Positions 6,567 through 15,595 are shown, counted from the first letter of the stretch. The stretch: 54,778 bases of DNA from an uncultured Alistipes sp. (GCA_900769445.1 CAAGGR010000006.1:1-54778); one strand, 5' to 3'. The notes: generated by a model from the sequence alone, not told the origin. Numbers and translations: made by a program.

Positions 6567-9395
6567 TTAAATGGATCCCCACTTAAAGTCACCACCACCC
6601 CAGCCAGTAATGGTACAGCACTTACCAATATTTGCTGTAAGGTTTGTAATGTCATTAGTCTGATTCCACTTGCTTGACCAATCAAGAGTGGTCTTTCCGC
6701 CATCCATACGACAGAAAATAACTTTACCGCAGTTTTCTGGAACCTCACACTCATAAGCACCCTTTGCAGAATTGTATACCATCTTCTTCCAAGATGCATT
6801 AGCAGGATACCAGAAATAGGCGGCAAACCATGCGTCATCAACAGCCCATGGGCCAGGTTTGAGATACACCATATTCTTAACAGCAGCTGGCTCCTTAACA
6901 ATAATGGTTGCACCAGTGTGAGTAATATTTACGTTATCAACATCTGTCTGTTTGCCATTGGTAAAGAACTGATATTCAAGAGTCTCACCAATATACTCGC
7001 CACCTACAACATAGGTATTACCCACAATAGTCTCATTCTCAATGATTGTGGTACCGTTATGTACGATAGTAACATTGAGAGGATTCCAGTTTGGAGTGTT
7101 AGTAATAGTTATGGTAACAGTAAGATCTGTGTACTCCTCAACACACTCGTACTTAAAGGCATAAGTTGCTGTATTGAAATAGATATCGAACTTACCATTC
7201 TTAATAACACCAATATTGCCACCACTCTGAACAAGTGTGTACTCCTGGCCAAGTTCAGCCTTCATAGCGCCATCAAGACCATAGTTAGGATCGTCCCAAG
7301 TCTTGCCATCAACAAACTTGAACTCATCGTTCTTATATAGCTCAATACCCTTTGCCACAGCCCAGTTATTACCGCTATCGGTCATCGCAACAGGATTTGC
7401 AACATCCCAACCCTGGAATGAGCCTACAAGACCAATTGTAGTATTAACCACTGGCAATGCAGGAGCCTCAGCACCAGCCTCAACAACACATACCATAGTA
7501 CGGCTCTCAGAGAAGTAGATATCGTACATACCCTCTACTACAATGATATTTGAAGCTGAACCATCTGACGACAACGCAGTCCAAGTACCAAGGCTCAAGC
7601 TACCTGAAGCAAGACCATACCATACATTATTACCACGAATCTTGAACTCTGTAGTAGCAACATTGCGCGCTACACATAGCTCGCCCTCAACATACATAGG
7701 TGTTGCTGCAGTATCCCAATTATTGTGAACACCAGGAACTGTGTATGCAGAGATCTCACCAGGGATAACCTCGCCAGAGTTCTCAATAACATATACCTTA
7801 GCGCCATCTCTTGTAATAGTAACATTCTGTGGCTCAGTAGACTTGTCTGTAGTAGTGAAGTAGCAAGAGAGCGTCTCACCAACATAATCAATACCTACAG
7901 AATATGCGCTACCCGCAACAAGTGCGCCCTCCTCAGGAGTGATAGCAGTGCCATTATGTGAAAGGTGAATGTAGAGAGGATTCCACTCTGCACGGTTCTC
8001 GATAACGATATCTACGGTGCGGTCGGTAAGCTCCTCAACAAGTACATACTTGAAGCTCTTGTCTGTTGTGTTGAAGTAGATATCGAACTTACCATTAGCA
8101 GTAGAGATGATATCCTCACCAGACAATACAAGAGGATAGATTGTATCTACAGTAGCGTTAAGCTTGCCTCCCTCGTAACCGTAGTTAGGCTCATCCCAGC
8201 TCTTACCCTCAACAAACTTGAAGGCATCGCCCTTGAATAGCTCTATACCATAGGCTACAAGCCAGCTATCCTCACCGTAATCCATAGCTACAGGGGCTGT
8301 AACATCCCAACCCTGGAATGAACCTACAACACCAACAGTAGACTTAGGTGCTATATAGCCCTCTGCATTACCCCATACACCTACAGCCCAGTCAACAATA
8401 TAGTAATAGTTCTCTGGCTCAATGCTGATATACAAATCATCAGTCTGATTCCAAACATGGGTAGGCTCCTCTTCGCTATTCCATACAAACTCCTCATACT
8501 CAGGGTTCATACGGCAGAAGATAACACTCTTCATATTTGCAGGAACACGGCACTCGAAGATACCATCGCCATCCTCATCTGTCATCTTTACCACAACATT
8601 TTCACTATCATTGAAGAAGTATGCAGCAAACCACGCGTCGTCAACATTCCACTTACCTGCGCTGAGGTATACGTATGTAGGCTCTGCCTCAAATAGACCG
8701 AGATCGTAGATTTTACCCGACTCAACAGCAAACGCCTCCTCGCTCTTAACAACCTTACCGTTGATGCTCACAGTAAGATCAATCTCAGTAGCACCACCAA
8801 CATAGAATGGCACCCATACATCCTCGCCAGCAGCAATATTAGCAACAATAGCACGACCATTGTTGTTGCCTACACCCGCGAAAATCATATCTGAAGCCTC
8901 AAGCTGCACCTCACTATTCGATGAAAAACGGAAGAATGAGCTACCTATGCCAAGGCTAACCTTGCGATTCTCTGGGAACTCGGTGTATGACGCCTGAAGA
9001 CAAAGACCCGCCTTACCCTTATCGCTATCTACGATATTATCCTTATGACCATGCCAAGTTGTAATCTGAATAGACTTTGCCGATGCCACATTCTTAGCAC
9101 CAGAAGCTGTAGATTTGAAGGTGTTCAACGCCTCAGGAGTGTTTGAGAAGATAAACTCCTTGCCATCAGCAACTACACGAAGCTGGTCATCACCTGTCCA
9201 TACAGCTGCCCAATCATCACCGTCAGCAACCATATTAACACGAGTCTGGTCAATCTCTGCGGTGAACGAAAAACCCTCACCCTTAGCACCATTGCCCTTG
9301 TCGAAAGGATTGTCGAAAGGCAACTCTAAATTCTCACACGCTGCAGCGCCCAATGCCAAGAACGCTACAAGCATCAAATTCCAAAACTTTTTCAT
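6567..9395 (-). CDS. Large modular surface lipoprotein with starch-binding-like modules
   Basis: The 942-residue protein has a lipoprotein signal (ALGAAAC, Cys20) followed by an acidic ENLELPFD stretch that could act as a surface-export signal. After an N-terminal beta domain (about 40-235) it is built from duplicated modules. Module type 1 (about 241-345 and 862-942) shares VDDAWFAAYF, VIFCRM and WNQT and resembles CBM26/SusE-SusF-type modules. Module type 2 (about 354-455 and 676-785) shares VGSFQGWDV, FKFV.GK.WD and GKFDIYFNT. Module type 3 (about 460-555 and 786-860) shares WNPL, HNGT and GETL. A GVHNNWDTA module lies between them. No hydrolase motif is seen. A glycan-binding role is inference from the SusE/SusF-like modules; no susC/susD pair is adjacent. 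Confidence 0.85.
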   Translation of the reverse strand: MKKFWNLMLVAFLALGAAACENLELPFDNPFDKGNGAKGEGFSFTAEIDQTRVNMVADGDDWAAVWTGDDQLRVVADGKEFIFSNTPEALNTFKSTASGAKNVASAKSIQITTWHGHKDNIVDSDKGKAGLCLQASYTEFPENRKVSLGIGSSFFRFSSNSEVQLEASDMIFAGVGNNNGRAIVANIAAGEDVWVPFYVGGATEIDLTVSINGKVVKSEEAFAVESGKIYDLGLFEAEPTYVYLSAGKWNVDDAWFAAYFFNDSENVVVKMTDEDGDGIFECRVPANMKSVIFCRMNPEYEEFVWNSEEEPTHVWNQTDDLYISIEPENYYYIVDWAVGVWGNAEGYIAPKSTVGVVGSFQGWDVTAPVAMDYGEDSWLVAYGIELFKGDAFKFVEGKSWDEPNYGYEGGKLNATVDTIYPLVLSGEDIISTANGKFDIYFNTTDKSFKYVLVEELTDRTVDIVIENRAEWNPLYIHLSHNGTAITPEEGALVAGSAYSVGIDYVGETLSCYFTTTDKSTEPQNVTITRDGAKVYVIENSGEVIPGEISAYTVPGVHNNWDTAATPMYVEGELCVARNVATTEFKIRGNNVWYGLASGSLSLGTWTALSSDGSASNIIVVEGMYDIYFSESRTMVCVVEAGAEAPALPVVNTTIGLVGSFQGWDVANPVAMTDSGNNWAVAKGIELYKNDEFKFVDGKTWDDPNYGLDGAMKAELGQEYTLVQSGGNIGVIKNGKFDIYFNTATYAFKYECVEEYTDLTVTITITNTPNWNPLNVTIVHNGTTIIENETIVGNTYVVGGEYIGETLEYQFFTNGKQTDVDNVNITHTGATIIVKEPAAVKNMVYLKPGPWAVDDAWFAAYFWYPANASWKKMVYNSAKGAYECEVPENCGKVIFCRMDGGKTTLDWSSKWNQTNDITNLTANIGKCCTITGWGGGDFKWGSI

Positions 9396-9436
9396 TGTCT
9401 CTATGTATTTGTAAATAATATATATTCGTGAATATA

Positions 9437-9444
9437 CAAAAATA
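9437..9444 (-). promoter_or_regulatory. Probable -7 box for the 942-residue lipoprotein gene
   Basis: Minus-strand TATTTTTG matches TAnnTTTG and sits about 40 bases before the ATG. No well-spaced TTTG is found at -33, so this is a weak call. The rest of 9396-9520 holds nothing else I can name. Confidence 0.4.
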
Positions 9445-9520
9445 GTAATTTCATCCCAAAGCTACCATTTTTTTACACTCTTTATCACCGAACGGACAAA
9501 TTATATAGACGAATGGGGAA

Positions 9521-10029
9521 TTTTGAGGCTGCTCAAAGACTGAAAAGGCGGAGTTTACTTGACGTAAATGAGTATTTTTCAGGCAAGGCAGACGCCAAAA
9601 GAAACAACCATTCTCCTCACGGATTGCACTCATTTTGCGTCGGATTGTTAGGCTATTTTGAGGCTGCTCGAAGACTGAAAAAGCGGAGTTTACTTAACGT
9701 AAATGAGCATTTTTCAGGCAAGGCAGACGCCAAAATAAAACAACCATTCTCCTCACGGGTTGCACTCATTTTGCGTTGGATTGTTGAGCTATTTTGAGGC
9801 TGCTCGAAGACTGAAAAAGCGGAGTTTACTTGACGTAAATGAGCATTTTTCAGACAAGGCAGACGCCAAAAGAAACAACCATTCTCCTCACGGGTTGCAC
9901 TCATTTTGCGTTGGATTGTTAGGCTATTTTGAGGCTGCTCGAAGACTGAAAAAGCGGAGTTTACTTGACGTAAATGAGCATTTTTCAGGCAAGGCAGACG
10001 CCAAAATAGCCAACAAGACAATGCAAAAT
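9521..10029 (+). repeat. Family B palindromic repeat, tandem array of four units
   Basis: Four near-identical 80-bp units lie at 9521-9600, 9656-9735, 9792-9871 and 9927-10006 (period 135-136 bp), separated by a conserved 55-bp spacer. In each unit CTGAAAAAGC pairs with GCATTTTTCAG (9946-9955 with 9978-9988 in unit 4) around an apical GTTTAC-TTGAC-GTAAAT hairpin, and TTTTG...CTGC pairs with GCAG...CAAAA outside. Around unit 4 the palindrome continues outward: ATTTTGC..TTG..TTGTT..GGCTA (from 9903) mirrors TAGCC-AACAA..CAA.GCAAAAT (to 10029). This gives a 127-bp nested palindrome that ends at the kdsC stop codon. Unit 1 differs by two changes that both make G-T pairs on the plus strand. Open frames across the array arise because the period is near 135 bases; I do not call them genes. 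Confidence 0.9.
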
Positions 10030-10559
10030 TAATCTTTACCAAGAACGCCCTTTAGATTCTTACCCCAGATATTTTGCGCTCGCATCACCTGCTCGATGAT
10101 ATCACGGACAGCGCCGTGGCCACCATTGAACTCGGAGATATAGCGGGATGCCTCGACTACCTCCATGGCAGCATCGGATGGGCATACTGGGACTCCTACA
10201 AGGCGCATGCACTCGAGGTCTGGAATATCATCACCCATATAGATAACATTCTCTAAATCAATATTGTAGTCAGCAGCAAACTCGCGGATAGCGGTTACTT
10301 TATCCATGCAGTTAAGGTAGTAGCGGGTAACACCGAGCATCTGAAGTCGATTTTCGAGCATGCGACCGCGACCACCAGAGATAATGCAGACCTTAAGACC
10401 CTCGCGAATAGCTGATGCTATGGCATAGCCATCCTTAGCGTTATAGCGACGGATGAAATCACCATCAGGGGTAGGTATAATACCGCCATCGGTCATAACA
10501 CCGTCGACATCCAAAACTATCGCCTCAACACGGGCTATATCCTCTTTGAAGTTTCCCAT
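10029..10559 (-). CDS. kdsC: 3-deoxy-D-manno-octulosonate 8-phosphate phosphatase (HAD family)
   Basis: Hydrolyses KDO-8-phosphate to KDO for lipopolysaccharide core synthesis in the cytoplasm. The 176-residue length is typical for KdsC. HAD motif I is DVDGVMTDGG (nucleophile Asp17, acid/base Asp19), motif II is the Ser of CIISGG, and motif III/IV is YMGDDIPDLECM. The KdsC signature RYNAKDGYAI is also present. Its start lies inside the 3' end of the YihY-DUF2520 gene (25-base overlap), which implies translational coupling. Its stop abuts the family B palindrome. Bacteroidetes often place kdsC next to a DUF2520 gene, which fits this order. Confidence 0.93.
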   Translation of the reverse strand: MGNFKEDIARVEAIVLDVDGVMTDGGIIPTPDGDFIRRYNAKDGYAIASAIREGLKVCIISGGRGRMLENRLQMLGVTRYYLNCMDKVTAIREFAADYNIDLENVIYMGDDIPDLECMRLVGVPVCPSDAAMEVVEASRYISEFNGGHGAVRDIIEQVMRAQNIWGKNLKGVLGKD

Positions 10560-12226
10560 ATACTATCCGTTATATCGTTATAAATCTGTTTCTTAGTATC
10601 ATCCCTCTCCAATAGATGAAGATGCTTATCGGTAATAACCCTATCGCCTCGTATTGCAGGGCCTGTCTGCACAGCAAAGGGGTCGCCAGACGCTATAGCC
10701 TTGCTCGCGGTCTCGCTGATAATAGGGCGCAAGACATCGAAAGAGAGACCCTCGTCATTGACAATCTCTGTTGCAATACCGTAGAGATGGTTGGTGAAGT
10801 TATTCACAAAGACTCCCGAGAGGTGTATCTTGCCACGTCGCTTGCTATCGGCATACTCCACACGCGAACTTATAAGGGATGCAAAGTTTGTTAGGAACTT
10901 GGCAACATCCTCATTATCAGCCTCTACAAAGATTGGCACATCCCTCAATCGGATAATTCTACCAGAACTGAAACTCTGGAATGGATACAATATACCACGT
11001 CGTCCAGGGCGTGGGATAGCATCTATAGCAACACTGCCAGCTGTATGCACCACGATAGCATCCTCTGGGAAGTTGTATTTCGAAGCAACACTCTCCACAG
11101 ACCTATCACTCACAGCGATAATATATACATCCGCATCTACCAACTCTGCAGGATCGATGCTCCAACTACAGCGACCTATAGAGGCCACCTCCTCGCAACG
11201 CTCCCTATTACGCGCCATAATTTGACGCAAAAAGACATTTGGCGTATCAGCGAGGGTGCGAGCAAAGGCCTCGGCAACATTGCCTGAGCCGATGATAACA
11301 ACCTTCACGCGCTTAGCCTTAACGGTGTCGTGATAGAGCCTACGACGATCTATGAGTTCGAAGTAGTCGCGGTGCTGACGCACATGACATATCTCGCATC
11401 CCAAGAGTAATATAAACCATGATATTTGCAACCAGATGATAAAGAGCGGCACCGCAGCAAAGCTACCATATATAACGCTCAACTGCGACATAGCCCCCTG
11501 CAAATAGACATAGCCCCACTGCCACACCGATAGCAGCACACCTGCGAATATTCCCGACCGCAGAGCATTACTCCACGCCACACGCGTAAATGGCAAATAT
11601 TTGTAAATCAACGTTGTAGCCAACGATGTAAAGAGTATTGCCAATGAACGAGAGAGGAGCATACTCATATCATTCGAGAGTCCAATCGCAGAGATTATAT
11701 CGTAGGCGAATGACATTGCCAAGATAAGTAACGCCGGCACAAATAGCGCAATAATAAGGTATGCGGTGTAGCGATGCAAAAAGTTACGCTTTCGCGTTAC
11801 CGACCAGATACGATTGAATGAACCCTCGGCAGTGCGGAAGAGGGTAAAGACCACAAAGAGGAGCATCACGATACCCACCACCGCAAAGATGCCAGATGGG
11901 ACAATATCAACAGCCGCCTTAGCAGCAGGAATAACGCTATCGAGCAAGTCGCTCCACTCAGGCACAGAGATATAGAGGGCATTAAGACCTGCATCAATAA
12001 CGCCCAACCTACCAAGCACCATAAGCACCACAGCAAGGAGTGGGACTATGGCAAACATACTATACAACGTAAGTGCTGCACAGTCCACAACGGTACGGTT
12101 GATATTCAGACCGCGCAGAGTATAGTAGACAAGACGATAGCTCCGACGCAACGCACTATGTTGCGCAGCATCAACACTGAGAAGGCTCTCGTGCAGGAGA
12201 TGATTTATACGACCATTTATATTCAT
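10535..12226 (-). CDS. Fusion of YihY/BrkB-type membrane protein and Rossmann-DUF2520 protein
   Basis: One uninterrupted frame joins two normally separate families. Residues about 20-290 are a YihY/BrkB-type membrane domain with roughly six hydrophobic segments (LTLYSMFAIVPLLAVVLMVL and others) and the FRTAEGSFNRIW motif. Residues about 305-560 are a Rossmann-like NAD(P)-binding domain (VVIIGSGNVAEAFARTL) followed by DUF2520 (HTAGSVAIDAIP, LYPFQSFS, HLSGVFVNNFTNHLYGIA). The linker is FELIDRRRLYHDTVKAK. I chose the ATG at 12226 because it overlaps the upstream stop as ATGA; an in-frame ATG at 12253 is also possible. The function of either half is unknown. A genuine fusion is likely, since the DUF2520 part still abuts kdsC as in relatives; a sequencing-induced join is less likely. 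Confidence 0.88.
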   Translation of the reverse strand: MNINGRINHLLHESLLSVDAAQHSALRRSYRLVYYTLRGLNINRTVVDCAALTLYSMFAIVPLLAVVLMVLGRLGVIDAGLNALYISVPEWSDLLDSVIPAAKAAVDIVPSGIFAVVGIVMLLFVVFTLFRTAEGSFNRIWSVTRKRNFLHRYTAYLIIALFVPALLILAMSFAYDIISAIGLSNDMSMLLSRSLAILFTSLATTLIYKYLPFTRVAWSNALRSGIFAGVLLSVWQWGYVYLQGAMSQLSVIYGSFAAVPLFIIWLQISWFILLLGCEICHVRQHRDYFELIDRRRLYHDTVKAKRVKVVIIGSGNVAEAFARTLADTPNVFLRQIMARNRERCEEVASIGRCSWSIDPAELVDADVYIIAVSDRSVESVASKYNFPEDAIVVHTAGSVAIDAIPRPGRRGILYPFQSFSSGRIIRLRDVPIFVEADNEDVAKFLTNFASLISSRVEYADSKRRGKIHLSGVFVNNFTNHLYGIATEIVNDEGLSFDVLRPIISETASKAIASGDPFAVQTGPAIRGDRVITDKHLHLLERDDTKKQIYNDITDSIWETSKRI

Positions 12227-13386
12227 CCTTGTCTCTTTATATGTACTACCCAATTATCTGACCCAATGGCTGTTATCGCCATCATACGTTCCGAGCCTGC
12301 ACGCATAGATGTAGCCTTGCGCACAGCATCTACACTAAGCTGCGTGTCGCGCTTAAGTATCTCGACGCCCACACCCTTAAACTCCCTCTTTAGTTGCTTC
12401 GGGTTGTAACGCTCGACGCGCTCTATTTCATATATTTTTGCAGGCACTTTACCCTCAGGCAAGCTCTCGGCAAAGGCATACCCATTATTACTCCAAATCT
12501 GTGCATAGGGGCTAAACTCTGCCACAGCAACACGCCCCTTCTGCATCGCCACATCCGGGACTATCAAATACTTCGCCCTATCAGCATCAAACAACGATAC
12601 GGTTGGAGATATTGTCGTAGCCTCGAAATCGTACTCCCAAACGCCTACGCCCGCAATGACAATGCGCAACCTCTCTTGCGAAGCCTTTGTGTAGATATTC
12701 AACTCCTTGCACTCACCACCAATAGATACAACCTCTACCTCAGAGCATGGAAAGAGCCTTCGCGCCTCCTCAACATCAAAGAGCGGAGATAATTTCACCC
12801 CTAAGCGTTTTGCAACCCTCTCAATATTAGGCATCAGCCCCAACACGTTGGGCGAACAATCCTCCATTCGAACCATCTTCTTTCCCTCTGCTGAGCGACG
12901 GTCCGGGTCGACAAATATCCAGTCAAAGCGCTCTTCACATTGGCTCAAATAGAGCTCTGCCGATGTTGTTACAACCTCTACATTCCTAATGCCAAGCAAT
13001 CCTAAATTATACCTCACAACCCTCGCTAACACCTCATCGCGCTCAAGAGCTACAACCCTATCAAAGCGCTCGGCAAAGGTCATCGTGTCGATACCAAGTC
13101 CACATGTTAAGTCCAACAGACTTCTTCCACTAATCGCCTTTACGCCAGCACTCTCCTCGCTCGACGACTGCTCGAAGGCACGGGGTGGAATAATACAACC
13201 TGCGTTATAAAGACGTGGTAACTTATGTTTGGCTCGTTGCAGATACTTCACCTGCGTAGCCACCAACGAGGCATTTGCCACGTGCTTATCCAACGCCACC
13301 ACCACAGGGTCTCGCTCGATATTGCGCAACACGCTTTGGCGAAACTCCTCCGTAGCCATTATATCTATATCAGCATTGGATAACAT
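12223..13386 (-). CDS. Class I SAM-dependent methyltransferase with C-terminal THUMP-like domain
   Basis: 387 residues from the ATG at 13386. An N-terminal helical region (VVVALDKHVANASLVATQVK) leads to a Rossmann methyltransferase core with motif I LLDLTCGLGIDTMTFAE, an acidic ALERDE at the ribose-binding position, and WIFVDPDRR as the motif IV region. The C-terminal part (from about residue 300) matches the THUMP-like domain of the Bacteroidetes PG_1098-type family, suggesting an RNA substrate, but the target is not known to me. I rejected the longer frame to 13509 because its first 41 residues lie over prmA and look non-coding. The stop overlaps the next start as ATGA, and prmA ends one base upstream. 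Confidence 0.88.
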   Translation of the reverse strand: MLSNADIDIMATEEFRQSVLRNIERDPVVVALDKHVANASLVATQVKYLQRAKHKLPRLYNAGCIIPPRAFEQSSSEESAGVKAISGRSLLDLTCGLGIDTMTFAERFDRVVALERDEVLARVVRYNLGLLGIRNVEVVTTSAELYLSQCEERFDWIFVDPDRRSAEGKKMVRMEDCSPNVLGLMPNIERVAKRLGVKLSPLFDVEEARRLFPCSEVEVVSIGGECKELNIYTKASQERLRIVIAGVGVWEYDFEATTISPTVSLFDADRAKYLIVPDVAMQKGRVAVAEFSPYAQIWSNNGYAFAESLPEGKVPAKIYEIERVERYNPKQLKREFKGVGVEILKRDTQLSVDAVRKATSMRAGSERMMAITAIGSDNWVVHIKRQG

Positions 13387-13387
13387 A

Positions 13388-14233
13388 TTACACCCTCTTA
13401 ACAAATTGTAGTGCGCGCCACTCATCCTCCGATAGGCTCTCCACAGGAACAAGTCCCAATGCTGTAGCCGCCTCAGTAATATCCTCAACGTCGCCTGCAA
13501 GGAAACCACTTAATAACAGCGTACCACCCTGCTCCAAGGCCTCAACATACTGCGCAATATCGGCAAGGATAATATTTCGATTAATATTTGCCACAACAAG
13601 ACTATATCGTCGACCTGCAATGCTCTCCACCGTACCATGAATAACCTCAATGCGCTCAGCAAGATTATTCAAACGTGCCGACTCCTTAGCACTATCTACC
13701 GACCAGATATCTATATCGATAGCATCAGCGCTCTCAGCACCACAACGCAGTGCCGCCAACGACAAAACACCAGTGCCACAGCCAACATCCAAAATCTTAC
13801 CCTCCGGGTGTAGGGCGTGAATAAGACGACACATCATACGCGTAGTCTGATGATGTCCCGAGCCAAAGGACATCTGCGGAGCAACAACGATATCAATAAT
13901 GCCCTCCGCAGCAGGCTCATGATGCGGTGCGCGTATTACCATAACATCCGCAATCTCAACACGCTCAAAACCTGTAGCCTCCCACTCAGCATTCCAGTTT
14001 TCATCCTCTATGACCTCCTCCCCAAGCAACTTGCCATACTCAGCAACCAACCCTAAAGCCTCATCGCGACACTCCCCCCAAGACTCGGCAAGGATATATG
14101 CCTTCAGCACTAAGCCCTCGTGTGTAGTCTCGGTATCAAAACTCTCGAACGGATAGTCGGCAAGGTAGGCAGTAAGGATATCTGCCATATCCTCACTCTG
14201 GCAGGCAACACTTATCTCTATATACTGTTTCAT
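13388..14233 (-). CDS. prmA: Ribosomal protein L11 methyltransferase
   Basis: Trimethylates ribosomal protein uL11. The 281 residues from the ATG at 14233 begin MKQYIEISVACQSEDMADIL, the usual PrmA N-terminal domain. The catalytic domain has FGSGHHQTTRMM, motif I ILDVGCGTGVLSLAAL and the NINRNIIL motif (PrmA NPPY-like NIxxN). The stop of the purine permease lies one base before this ATG. The longer frame to 14284 would only add residues inside the permease gene, so it is not used. It sits between a permease and another methyltransferase in a compact operon. Confidence 0.95.
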   Translation of the reverse strand: MKQYIEISVACQSEDMADILTAYLADYPFESFDTETTHEGLVLKAYILAESWGECRDEALGLVAEYGKLLGEEVIEDENWNAEWEATGFERVEIADVMVIRAPHHEPAAEGIIDIVVAPQMSFGSGHHQTTRMMCRLIHALHPEGKILDVGCGTGVLSLAALRCGAESADAIDIDIWSVDSAKESARLNNLAERIEVIHGTVESIAGRRYSLVVANINRNIILADIAQYVEALEQGGTLLLSGFLAGDVEDITEAATALGLVPVESLSEDEWRALQFVKRV

Positions 14234-14234
14234 C

Positions 14235-15530
14235 CTAAACAAAGAACTTAAATAAGAATACACACGCCAAAATATACATTCCAAGGCTTAACTTCTTGCG
14301 CTTGCTCTTACCCCCAAGCAGGTTGATAAAGACATAACTCAAGTGACCTAACACGATACCATCCGAAATACTATATGTCAACGGCATAAGCAACACACAT
14401 ATAAAGGCAGGAATAGCCTCCGAGTAATCGCTAAAGTCAATCTTTAGCACCGAACTCATCATCATAAGACCCACCAAGACCAATACTGGCGTTGTTGCCG
14501 CAGCAGGGATCGCCATAAATACTGGTGCAAAAAAGAGCGCAACAAGGAAGCAGACACCCGTTACAAAGGCCGTCATACCACTACGACCACCCTCGTTAAC
14601 ACCCGCAGCACTCTCCACATAGACAGCAACGGTACTTGTACCCATCATCGCACCCGCAGTTGTAGATAACGAGTCGACCATAAATATCTCTTTCAGGTGC
14701 GGAATTTTGCCACTCTTATCGAGCATATTTGCCTTTTGCGAAACACCAATAACAGTACCGATACAGTCGAACAAATCGACAAAAAGCAGCGTAAAGACAA
14801 TAATGAACATATCCTTGGAAAGGATGCTATCCCACGCGAACTTCATAAATATAGGCTCTACCGATGGCGGCATACTAAAGACCCCGCTTATCTTAGTCTC
14901 GCCCAATGGGATGCCGACAATAGTTGTGGCAATGATACCAAAGAGCAACGCCCCCTTTACATTCTTAACAAGCAACACCGATGTGATGACAATGCCTATG
15001 ATAGACAACAATGACGAGCCTCCAGAGAGATCTCCCAACGCCACCAACGTAGCCTCGTTGCTGACAATGATACCACCGCTCTGCAAGCCAATGAAGGCGA
15101 TGTAAAGGCCAATGCCTGCACCAATAGCATTCTTCAGCGACGCAGGGATGACATCCACAATCTTCTCGCGCAGGTTGGTTACGGTCAACAGCAAAAATAC
15201 CAAGCCCTCCAAAAATACCGCCGTAAGGGCAAACTGCCACGAATAACCTAAAACGGTGCAAATGGTATATGCAAAGAAGGCATTAAGACCCATACCCGGC
15301 GCAAGCGCTAAGGGTTGCTTGGCGTAGAGTCCCATAAAGATTGTAGGCAGAGCCGACATCAGCACGGTAGTGGTGAAGAGCGCCCCCTTATCCATACCTG
15401 TCTCTGCCAAGATGCTTGGGTTTACCGCCAAGATATAGGCCATTGTAAGAAATGTAGTCAAGCCAGCCACAATCTCCGTACGCACGGTAGTCCTCTGCTT
15501 GTCAAAACCAAAAAGTCTCTCTTTCATCAT
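14235..15530 (-). CDS. NCS2-family purine permease (AzgA/GhxP-like)
   Basis: An inner-membrane proton symporter for adenine, guanine or hypoxanthine by family. The 431-residue protein has about 12-14 hydrophobic segments. Family motifs visible are LTTFLTMAYILAVNPSIL near the N-terminus, ALAPGMGLNAFFAYT (the conserved substrate-site region), LKNAIGAGIGLYIAFIGLQ, and LFDCIGTVIGV. It is the first gene of the operon running to kdsC, with its own promoter at 15564-15595. The substrate cannot be set from sequence alone. Two adjacent ATG codons (15530 and 15527) could serve as the start. Confidence 0.93.
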   Translation of the reverse strand: MMKERLFGFDKQRTTVRTEIVAGLTTFLTMAYILAVNPSILAETGMDKGALFTTTVLMSALPTIFMGLYAKQPLALAPGMGLNAFFAYTICTVLGYSWQFALTAVFLEGLVFLLLTVTNLREKIVDVIPASLKNAIGAGIGLYIAFIGLQSGGIIVSNEATLVALGDLSGGSSLLSIIGIVITSVLLVKNVKGALLFGIIATTIVGIPLGETKISGVFSMPPSVEPIFMKFAWDSILSKDMFIIVFTLLFVDLFDCIGTVIGVSQKANMLDKSGKIPHLKEIFMVDSLSTTAGAMMGTSTVAVYVESAAGVNEGGRSGMTAFVTGVCFLVALFFAPVFMAIPAAATTPVLVLVGLMMMSSVLKIDFSDYSEAIPAFICVLLMPLTYSISDGIVLGHLSYVFINLLGGKSKRKKLSLGMYILACVFLFKFFV

Positions 15531-15563
15531 TTAGCGGAAGCTAATTGTTTGCGAATATTCGTA

Positions 15564-15595
15564 CAAAGATATAAAAAAATGCAAAATCTAACAAG
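15564..15595 (-). promoter_or_regulatory. Promoter of the purine permease operon
   Basis: Minus-strand TATCTTTG (15571-15564) is an exact -7 consensus; 20 bases upstream is CTTG (15595-15592), a partial -33. It lies about 35 bases before the start codon. Confidence 0.6.

Noticed and set aside
6518..6913. 131-codon frame on the minus strand inside the 942-residue lipoprotein gene
   Set aside because: It is a shifted frame of the long gene; the main frame has a signal peptide and repeated domains.
9521..10006. CRISPR array
   Set aside because: The repeats are regularly spaced, but the 80-bp units are far too long and the 55-bp spacers are nearly identical to each other. No cas gene is nearby.
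9451..10042. Overlapping open frames of 60-129 codons across the family B array on both strands, encoding repeated peptides such as LRQVNSAFSVFEQPQNS
   Set aside because: They exist only because the repeat period is near 135 bases and AT-poor. The frame breaks where the period is 136, no signal or start context is present, and the DNA is better explained by hairpin structure.
13387..13509. Upstream extension of the THUMP-like methyltransferase to 13509
   Set aside because: The added residues overlap prmA in another frame, and the ATG at 13386 directly follows the prmA stop.
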